Assembly (NCBI RefSeq): GCF_023184515.1
Contig: NZ_JAAHBP010000005.1
Location: 62,001 to 126,000, forward strand
Direction: 5' to 3'
From: Streptomyces sp. D2-8
Lineage (GTDB): Bacteria; Actinomycetota; Actinomycetes; Streptomycetales; Streptomycetaceae
DNA length: 64,000 nt
Each line of letters begins with the position of its first letter. The stretch's first letter is position 1. Below the pieces are notes generated by a model. The model saw only the letters and a list, made by a program, of their open reading frames with translations, ran no database searches and had not been told where the DNA came from. Positions 57,721 through 64,000 of this stretch are shown piece by piece. The translations under genes and the position numbers were made by a program.

Positions 57721-58644
57721 TCAGGTGGACGGGTAGGTGCGCTCCAGGAGCACCTCGCCGGCGGCGGTGGACGCCGCGTGATCCACACAGGTGGCGTCGA
57801 CGATGTAGGCGGTGACCCGAGTGGCGTCGGAAGCGTCGGGAAGCAGCACGAGCATGGCCTTCTTCCCTTGATAGGTGCCGTTCTCGGTGGCAAGGGCCGC
57901 ATCGTCGCGTCCGATGCCGTCGCGGACGCAGCCGGGCACCACGGCTTCCCTGAAGACCTTGGGCTGGTTGGTGCCGGGGGCCGTCGCCGCGCCGAAGGGG
58001 GTGCGGGAGTCGCCGCCCTTGGTCTTGTTCTCGGCCAGGAGACCGGTGACCTGCTTCTGCAGCTTCCCCTCGGAGAAGGTGTCCGTGGCGGTGGTCTGCC
58101 GTTCGCCCGCGGTGTCATGGGGCGGCGTGTTGTCGCCGAGCGACGAGAGCAGGACGGAGCCCAGCCCCAGGGCGGCCACGGTGAAGACGGCCCCCAGAAC
58201 GGCGATCCTGCGGCGTCCGATGCGCGTGCGGCCCTTGCGGCCCGGGCCGGTGGTGGAGGAGCGGGGGCGGCCGACGGGCCGGTCGGCGGGCGTCGATGTT
58301 TCACGTGAAACATGCGCACCGCTGTCGTCCTCGGAAGTGGAACGGGGAGCACTCACCGGCTCCGGGCTCTCTGCGGCCTCCGGGCCGGTGGCGTTCAGCA
58401 AGGCCTCGGCGGCGAGAGCGGCATCGATGCGGCCCGCGACATCGGCGGGCATGCGCGGCGGACCCGGCAGCGTGCCGAGCAGCCCGCGGATCTCCTCCAG
58501 GGAGGCATACACGTCCGCGCAGAGCCCGCACTCGTCCAGATGTCGGCGCAGGTCGGTGGTTCGGGCCGGTGGGAGGAGTCCCTCGGCGAGGTCGGAGATC
58601 TCCGCGACGTCCGGGTGCCCGGCCATGTCTGTCGTCGACGTCAC
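57721..58644 (-). CDS. Putative zinc-finger anti-sigma factor
   Basis: The 307-residue protein starts with a cytosolic segment carrying HLDECGLC (residues about 35-42), the HxxxCxxC zinc pattern of ZAS anti-sigma factors. A long disordered region (about 75-145) leads to one membrane helix (about 150-170) and an external domain with three cysteines. It overlaps the sigM stop, so it is the natural SigM antagonist. parS site 6 lies in its disordered region and encodes VSRET. The earlier part of the pattern (His-x3-Cys) is present, but I cannot confirm function. Confidence 0.85.
   Translation of the reverse strand: MTSTTDMAGHPDVAEISDLAEGLLPPARTTDLRRHLDECGLCADVYASLEEIRGLLGTLPGPPRMPADVAGRIDAALAAEALLNATGPEAAESPEPVSAPRSTSEDDSGAHVSRETSTPADRPVGRPRSSTTGPGRKGRTRIGRRRIAVLGAVFTVAALGLGSVLLSSLGDNTPPHDTAGERQTTATDTFSEGKLQKQVTGLLAENKTKGGDSRTPFGAATAPGTNQPKVFREAVVPGCVRDGIGRDDAALATENGTYQGKKAMLVLLPDASDATRVTAYIVDATCVDHAASTAAGEVLLERTYPST
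58298..58311. promoter_or_regulatory. parS site 6, inside the anti-sigma gene
   Basis: GTTTCACGTGAAAC read as VSRET on the minus strand, in the disordered region of the putative anti-sigma factor. Confidence 0.96.
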
Positions 58645-59366
58645 GCTCGTCCACCTCCGCCCTTCACTGCAGCTGAGTCGCTCGGTCCTGTGTCCGGGGG
58701 TCCCGCTCGGTGCGGTCCCGCTGCGGGTGGGACGGCTGGCCTCTGCGTCCGGTTCCGTTCTCCGCCGGGGTTCTTGCCCTCACCGCTGCTGTCCGGCCGT
58801 AGGTGGGTGAGCAGCGGCAGGAGTCTGGCTCGTCCGCGCGCACATCTGCTCTTCACCGTGCCGGTCGGCACGTCGAGAATGCGGGCGGCCTCCGCGACCG
58901 GGTAGCCCTGCATGTCCACCAGGACGAGCGCGGCACGCTGGTCGGCCGGCAGGGTTCCCAGGGCTTCGATGAGCTGCCGGTGGAGATCGTTGCGCTCGGC
59001 GGGGGCCGAGGCCGACTCGTGCGGCTCCAGCAGCTGTTCCAGGCGCTCGGTGTCGTCGACGGGAGAGGTCTTCCGGGAGGCCGCCTTGCGGGCGCGGTCC
59101 AGGCAGGCGTTCACCGTGATCCTGTGCAGCCACGTTGTGACGGCCGACTGGCCCCGGAAGGTGTGGGCGGCCCGGTAGGCGGACACGAGGGCGTCCTGCA
59201 CGGCGTCAGCGGCCTCCTCGCGGTCGCCGAGCGTCCGCAGGGCGACGGCCCAGAGCCGGTCGCGATGCCGCCGCACGATCTCACCGAAGGCGTCGGGGGC
59301 GCCTTCGACATGGCGGGCGAGCAGATCCTGATCGCTCACTCCGTCATATCCGGTGCCGTCTGCCAT
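58641..59366 (-). CDS. sigM: ECF sigma factor SigM
   Basis: The 241-residue extracytoplasmic-function sigma factor has sigma2 (about 20-90, EIVRRHRDRLWAVALRTLGD, then AADAVQDALVSAYRA) and sigma4 (about 125-185, LIEALGTLPADQRAALVLVD and the HTH AEAARILDVPTGTVKSR). It recruits RNA polymerase to stress promoters. Its stop overlaps the putative anti-sigma start. A Pro/Ser-rich tail of about 50 residues follows sigma4. Start GTG at 59366. Confidence 0.94.
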   Translation of the reverse strand: MADGTGYDGVSDQDLLARHVEGAPDAFGEIVRRHRDRLWAVALRTLGDREEAADAVQDALVSAYRAAHTFRGQSAVTTWLHRITVNACLDRARKAASRKTSPVDDTERLEQLLEPHESASAPAERNDLHRQLIEALGTLPADQRAALVLVDMQGYPVAEAARILDVPTGTVKSRCARGRARLLPLLTHLRPDSSGEGKNPGGERNRTQRPAVPPAAGPHRAGPPDTGPSDSAAVKGGGGRA

Positions 59367-59393
59367 CGGCCTCCTTCCTCGAGGCAGATGCCG

Positions 59394-61091
59394 TCAGCTG
59401 GTCACCTTGATGTCCGCCACCCTGCCGCGCCACTTGCCTTCGTCGGGCTGCAACGGCAGCTTCGTCAGCCACACCAGGAGGTACCGGCTCTTGAGCGACT
59501 TGCCGGGCTTGAGCTGGACGGTCGTCCCTGAACCTTCTGCCACCGTGGAGTAGGCGTCGAGGGACGTCGGCTCCGAGCCCGCCTGCGCGCTTGCGCTGCG
59601 GAGCTCGACGGAGGTGTCCCCCTCGAACGTGACGGTCACCTTCCCGACGTTCTGGGTCTTACCGAGGTCGAGGATGATGCCGACGCCCGACTTCAGACGG
59701 CCGAAGTCCGTGCTCAGGTAAAAGTCTGTTTGCCAATAGGTGGCCGTGCTGTTGTCGTAGACCTTCCCTATGTCTGACGGCTTCTCTGTTTGATCCCCGA
59801 GGGGATCGAAGTCGCGGGCACCGCTGATGGCGATGGGCTTGCCGGATGCAGGCTTCTTCGGGCTCTTGTCGTTCCCGTCGTTCGTCTGCGTCTGTCCCGG
59901 GTCCTCGCTCTTGCCGCCCTGGTCCATCAGCGCGTCCGCCAGCTGCCAGCTGCCGAGGCCCAGCGCGGCGATCAGGAGCGCGGAGACGGCCCACTTCAGT
60001 GCCTTGCCCGTGCGGCTCTGGAGCGGGGGCGGCGGGGTCGGGACCGGCTGGGTGACGCCGGGACGCGGGGACTGACGGCCGTACGTGCCCTGTTGGTACG
60101 TCGTGCGCTGGTACTCGGGCGGGGCGGTGAACGCCGGCTCCGGCGGGCGGATGCGGGGCATCTCGCCGATCGCCTTCACCAGCTCCTCCGGCGTGGTGCA
60201 CGGCGACTCGTGCCGGGAGGCGGTGGCACCGTCGTTGGCGAGCGCGCGCATGGAGAGCTCGGACAGACCGCGGTGCACACCGGCCCGCACCTGGTCGGGC
60301 GCGATCAGACCGATGTCCTTCGGCAGGCCCGACAGGCCGTAGGCGTCGCTCTCGTACGGCCAGCGCTGCGTGAGCGCCGCGTACAGCAGGGCTCCGATGG
60401 ACTCGGTGTCGGTGCGCTGCGGGGTGTCGGACGCGACACCGCGCAGGGCGGCGTTCACGGCGAGGCCGCGGATGCGCCACTGGCCGGTCGAGGCGCGCAG
60501 CACGGCGTTGGGGTTCAGCCGCAGATGGGCGAGACCCTCGCGATGGGCGGCGGCCATGGCGGAGGAGACCTGACTGACCATCTGGTAGGCGTCGTAGGGC
60601 TCCAGGGGCCCGGAGGCGAGGAGCGTGGTCAGTTCCGTCGCGTCGGGAAGCCACTCGTGGACGACGTAGACGACGTCGTTCTCCTCCACCGCGTCCAGCA
60701 CCTGGACAAAGCGCGGGTCACCCAGGAGGGCGGAGGAGCGGGCGGCCGCCAGGACGGAGCGGGCCCGTGAGTGGTCGGCGGGCAGGATGTGCACGCCGAC
60801 GGCACGGCGGAGCTTCTCGTCCACGGCACGCCAACTGCTGAAACCGTCCAGACGGGTGACGCACTCCTCGAGGCGGTAGCGTCTGGCGAGCTTGTGACCA
60901 CTGTGCAGTTCGGGCGGCGAGGTCGCTCCGGCACCGTCGGTCCGGGTGCTCTCCTGTACCTCGTCGCTGTCCGTGTCCCGCTCCCGGTTCTTGGCCACCC
61001 CGTCGGCCGTGGACTGGTCCGCCTGTGCGGTCAGCGACGTCTCGTCGCTGTTGTCTGCCACGTCGACGGCAGCCGTACTCCGTTCCGCCAC
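59394..61091 (-). CDS. Membrane pseudokinase with external discoidin-like domain (MviN partner)
   Basis: About 565 residues. The kinase-like domain (about 70-300) lacks catalytic residues: the HRD/N site reads HLRLNPNAV (about 189-197) and the DFG site reads RGLAV (about 207). A Pro-rich linker and one membrane helix (KWAVSALLIAALGLGSWQLA) lead to an external domain with YDNSTATYWQTDFYLST, a discoidin-like layout. In Mycobacterium these modules are fused to MviN and, once PknB phosphorylates them, bind FhaA. Here they are a separate gene beside murJ. GTG at 61091 follows AGGAACGACG; ATG at 61115 is possible. Confidence 0.88.
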   Translation of the reverse strand: MAERSTAAVDVADNSDETSLTAQADQSTADGVAKNRERDTDSDEVQESTRTDGAGATSPPELHSGHKLARRYRLEECVTRLDGFSSWRAVDEKLRRAVGVHILPADHSRARSVLAAARSSALLGDPRFVQVLDAVEENDVVYVVHEWLPDATELTTLLASGPLEPYDAYQMVSQVSSAMAAAHREGLAHLRLNPNAVLRASTGQWRIRGLAVNAALRGVASDTPQRTDTESIGALLYAALTQRWPYESDAYGLSGLPKDIGLIAPDQVRAGVHRGLSELSMRALANDGATASRHESPCTTPEELVKAIGEMPRIRPPEPAFTAPPEYQRTTYQQGTYGRQSPRPGVTQPVPTPPPPLQSRTGKALKWAVSALLIAALGLGSWQLADALMDQGGKSEDPGQTQTNDGNDKSPKKPASGKPIAISGARDFDPLGDQTEKPSDIGKVYDNSTATYWQTDFYLSTDFGRLKSGVGIILDLGKTQNVGKVTVTFEGDTSVELRSASAQAGSEPTSLDAYSTVAEGSGTTVQLKPGKSLKSRYLLVWLTKLPLQPDEGKWRGRVADIKVTS

Positions 61092-61231
61092 CGTCGTTCC
61101 TGCCTCCCCATCCATTACGCCTCGGACGGCATCCAGTGCGCGCCGTCCGACGCCGAAACCAATTGTGCCCACAGTCCGCCGCTATGCACGACACGCGGTG
61201 GCTGACGATGGTTGTGCGACTACCCCCCGAC

Positions 61232-63520
61232 TCAGCGTCCCAGGCGTCCGCGGACCATGCCGACCAGCGAGTTGAGTTCCTCGATGCGCATGCGGCGGGC
61301 GGCGACGAAGAAGATCCCGAGCAGCACGGCGCCGCCCGCCAGGACCGCGGCGAGCGAGCCCGCGGGGCCCTGGCCGAGCGAATGGCCGATGCCGTAGCAG
61401 GCCGCGCCGCTGAGCAGGGCCGCCGGGATCGACGCGATGCACAGCCGTGCGTAAGTCCGCAGGACACGGGCGCCGTCGAGGTCTCCGCCGAGCCGCTTGC
61501 GCAGCCGGCGCCAGGCGACGCCGACGCCGATCGCGTAGGCCAGGCCGTACGAGGCGGCCATGCCGACCACGGCCCAGCGCGACGGGATGACGAAGTAGCA
61601 GATCGCCGAGGCGCCGGCGTTGACCGCGGCCACGATGACCGTGTTGTAGAAGGGAGTTCGGGTGTCCTCGTAGGCGTAGAAGGCACGCAGGACCACGTAC
61701 TGCACGGAGTACGGGATCAGACCGAGACCGAACGCCATCAGCATGAAGCCCATGTTGGTGGCCTCGCTGGTGCCCGAGGAGCCGAACATCAGCGTGCACA
61801 TCGGGATGCCGAGGGAGAGGAATCCGAACGCGATCGGCACGATCGCGACCGCCGTGGTGCGCAGGCCCTGGGAGATGTCGTCGCGGACGGCGCCCCCGTC
61901 GCCCTCGGCCGCCGAACGCGACAGGCGCGGCAGCAGGGCGGCCATGAGGGAGACCGTGATGATGGCCTGTGGCAGCCCCCAGATCAGCTGTGCGTTGGCG
62001 TAGGCGGCGAAGCCGGTGCCGTCGACCGGCGCGGCCTTGCCCGCCGCGGTGGACAGCTGGATGACGATCATGGCGCCCGCCTGGTTGGCGAGGACGAACA
62101 GGACCGTCCACTTGGCCAGCGTGACGGCCTTGCCGAGGCCCTGGCCCTTCCAGTCGAAGCGCAGCCGCAGGCGGAAGCCGGTCTCGCGCAGGTAGGGGAT
62201 CATCGCGAGCGCCTGCACCACGAGACCGAGCAGGACACCGATGCCGAGCAGGCGCTGGCCCTCCGGCGGGATGTTCGCGGCCTTCATCCCGGAGTCGGCC
62301 GCGGTGCCGTAGACGTAGATGAACATGCCCAGCGTCACGATGATGACGATGTTGTTCAGGACCGGGGTCCACATCATCGCGCCGAACTTGCCGCGGGCGT
62401 TGAGGATCTGGCCCATCACCACGTGGACGCCCATGAAGAAGATCGTGGGCAGGAAGTACTGGGCGAAGGTGACGGCGACCTGGTTCGCCGCCGGGTCGCT
62501 GGCGACCGGGTCGGACAGCGCACGGATCAGGAGCGGCGCGCCGAGGACCGAGAGCGCGGTGAGTGTGCCGAGCGTCACGATGACCAGGGTGAGCAAGCGG
62601 TTGGCGTACGCCTCGCCGCCGTCGTCGTCGTCCTTCATGGCGCGCACGAGCTGCGGCACGAAGACGGAGTTGAGACCACCGCCGACGGTGAGGATGTAGA
62701 TCATCGTCGGCAGCTGGTAGGCGACCTGGAAGGTGTCACCGAGGAGGCCGACGCCCAGAGCCGACACGATCAGCGCGGAGCGGATGAAGCCGGTGAGGCG
62801 GGAGACCATCGTGCCCGCCGCCATCACGGCGCTGGACTTCATCAGGCCCGCGGCGCGGCCGGCCTTCTTCGGGGCGGATGAAGCAGCGGGCTCAGGAGCC
62901 GGAGTCTCGTCCAGGAGGGACGGCGACGCCGTGGTCTGTGCGGGCTCCGCGTACTGACCCTGTGGTGCGTACGGGCCTTGTGCCAGCTGCCCCGGCGCCG
63001 GGGACGGGCCGGGGACCGACGGCGACTCGTACGACGGGTGACCGCTGCTCTGCTGCTGGTCCCGGAAGAGATGCGCGAACGCGTCCGGCTCCTGGCGCGG
63101 CTCGCCCGCCTGGGAGACGAGGTCGTCCACCCCCACGAACTGGGTGGTGCGGGGGTCGTCGCCGTACGGCAGATGCCGCGTCGGGCCCTCCGGCTCCGGC
63201 GCCGGCGTCTGCGCCCACACCTGGGGGTCGGGCGCGTACGGCGACTGCGGAGGCTGGCCGTAGAGCTGCTGCTGGTACGTGCCGGGAGCGGGCGGCGGGT
63301 GCGCGGCGCGGTCGTAGAGCGCCTCGCCGACCGGGTCCTGGGCGGAGAGGTCCTGTGCCCGGTAGGGGTCCTGGCCGTAGGCATCCTGGAGGTAGATGTC
63401 CGCGGGCGGCTGCGGCGGCACCTGGCCGTGCTCGGGCGGTGAACCCTCGGGCCCGCCCGCATCGGGGTAGCCCGAGCTGCCCGCGGCACGGCCGCGGTCA
63501 CCGTCGTACGGCGCGTTCAT
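61232..63520 (-). CDS. murJ: MurJ/MviN lipid II flippase
   Basis: The 762-residue protein has a disordered Gln/Tyr/Pro-rich N-terminal region (about 1-225) and about 14 membrane helices of the MOP superfamily (starts SSAVMAAGTMVSRLTGFIRS, later GGGLNSVFVPQLVRAM). It moves lipid II across the membrane. Streptomyces MurJ lacks the fused pseudokinase; that is supplied by the next gene. Start ATG at 63520. The N-terminal region is unusual in length and may be a regulatory interaction site. Confidence 0.95.
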   Translation of the reverse strand: MNAPYDGDRGRAAGSSGYPDAGGPEGSPPEHGQVPPQPPADIYLQDAYGQDPYRAQDLSAQDPVGEALYDRAAHPPPAPGTYQQQLYGQPPQSPYAPDPQVWAQTPAPEPEGPTRHLPYGDDPRTTQFVGVDDLVSQAGEPRQEPDAFAHLFRDQQQSSGHPSYESPSVPGPSPAPGQLAQGPYAPQGQYAEPAQTTASPSLLDETPAPEPAASSAPKKAGRAAGLMKSSAVMAAGTMVSRLTGFIRSALIVSALGVGLLGDTFQVAYQLPTMIYILTVGGGLNSVFVPQLVRAMKDDDDGGEAYANRLLTLVIVTLGTLTALSVLGAPLLIRALSDPVASDPAANQVAVTFAQYFLPTIFFMGVHVVMGQILNARGKFGAMMWTPVLNNIVIIVTLGMFIYVYGTAADSGMKAANIPPEGQRLLGIGVLLGLVVQALAMIPYLRETGFRLRLRFDWKGQGLGKAVTLAKWTVLFVLANQAGAMIVIQLSTAAGKAAPVDGTGFAAYANAQLIWGLPQAIITVSLMAALLPRLSRSAAEGDGGAVRDDISQGLRTTAVAIVPIAFGFLSLGIPMCTLMFGSSGTSEATNMGFMLMAFGLGLIPYSVQYVVLRAFYAYEDTRTPFYNTVIVAAVNAGASAICYFVIPSRWAVVGMAASYGLAYAIGVGVAWRRLRKRLGGDLDGARVLRTYARLCIASIPAALLSGAACYGIGHSLGQGPAGSLAAVLAGGAVLLGIFFVAARRMRIEELNSLVGMVRGRLGR

Positions 63521-63563
63521 GCTTACCCCACCTCATCGTCCCGGGCCCACCGGCCACGACTTC

Positions 63564-64000
63564 TCAACGGTCCACTCTCTCACCCGTGCCGGACGGGTCG
63601 GCGCTTTCCGCTGCGGTGTCCGGGGCCGGGTCACTCGGCTGCTCGGGGGCGTCTGCCCGTGAGCCGGCCTCGGACTCCTCCTTGAGACGTGCGTCGGAGG
63701 CCTTTGGGTTCTGCGGAGCGTCGGCCCGGCTCTGCGGGCCGTCGACCTCGTCGTCCGCTTCGGCGGTGTCGTCCTCGTGGGCCTCACGGGCGGCGGCGCG
63801 CTTGCGCTGGGTGTACATCCGGAAGCCCGCGAGGACCAGGAGCAGGACGCCACCGCCGATGACCAGCATCACCGTGGGCGTGACCTCGGTGACCTTCACG
63901 TCGAACGTGACCGGGGCGCCGTACTTCTGGCCGTCCTCCGTGTACAGCTGGGCGACGACTTCCGCCCGGCCGTTGGCGTTGGCCGACGTGGTGAACTTCA
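63564..64000 (-). CDS. DUF6049-like membrane protein, C-terminal part
   Basis: The frame is open to the window edge. The last external segment (FTTSANANGRAEVVAQLYT) precedes one membrane helix (TPTVMLVIGGGVLLLVLAGF) and a charged tail of about 90 residues. This matches the gene preceding murJ in Streptomyces, a large extracytoplasmic protein often labelled DUF6049. It ends 43 bp before murJ on the same strand, so the two probably form an operon. Its start is outside the window, so the length is unknown. Confidence 0.8.
   Translation of the reverse strand, partial: KFTTSANANGRAEVVAQLYTEDGQKYGAPVTFDVKVTEVTPTVMLVIGGGVLLLVLAGFRMYTQRKRAAAREAHEDDTAEADDEVDGPQSRADAPQNPKASDARLKEESEAGSRADAPEQPSDPAPDTAAESADPSGTGERVDR

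Overview
This 64-kb window is the oriC-proximal core of a Streptomyces chromosome. The evidence is very high GC, frequent GTG starts with GGAGG-type ribosome sites, six copies of the actinobacterial parS palindrome GTTTCACGTGAAAC, an origin packed with TGTGGA-type DnaA boxes, and the gene order rsmG-parA-parB / yidC-yidD-rnpA-rpmH / dnaA / oriC / dnaN-gnd-recF-gyrB-gyrA.

Layout. 1-8.4 kb is a decayed accessory stretch. It holds the end of one gene, a broken CtaG-like gene with a 20-bp tandem duplication, an LAETG surface protein, a GNAT-like protein, a PP2C/SpoIIE phosphatase, and a frameshifted recombinase plus transposase remnant. 8.5-17.3 kb has tRNA-Leu and the wall-growth signalling operon fhaA-fhaB-pstP-rodA-pbpA-pknB. 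17.4-18.2 kb carries a 5'-truncated Mrr-like nuclease gene. 18.3-22.6 kb is a leftward operon of a DUF881 gene, three class E sortase genes, a 53-residue membrane protein gene and pabA. 22.7-30.8 kb carries crgA, a DnaA-box cluster, a rhomboid protease, a cyclophilin, a DUF5324-type protein, tRNA-Ala, an HTH regulator, a second kinase, a secreted protein and two small proteins.

31.0-35.7 kb is a decayed integrative element in tRNA-Ile, bounded by a 65-bp direct repeat. It contains a VOC protein, an IS481-family insertion with a 14-bp target duplication, a DUF218 protein, and the surviving 3' ends of a GntR gene and an integrase gene. 35.8-48.8 kb is the leftward replication block from dnaA to gyrA and the DUF3566 gene, with oriC at about 45.95-46.47 kb. 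49.2-56.1 kb is the rightward rpmH-to-parB block and a GNAT gene. 56.2-64 kb, leftward, holds trxA, trxB, a putative anti-sigma factor, sigM, a pseudokinase, murJ and the end of a DUF6049-like gene.

How it works together. DnaA boxes lie in oriC, in the dnaA promoter, before gnd and downstream of crgA, which suggests layered control of initiation. The parS sites supply the ParAB segregation complex, and three lie inside coding sequence. The PknB operon and the far-right pseudokinase/MurJ pair are two halves of what is one PknB-MviN-FhaA circuit in mycobacteria. The LAETG protein is a plausible substrate of the sortase cluster.
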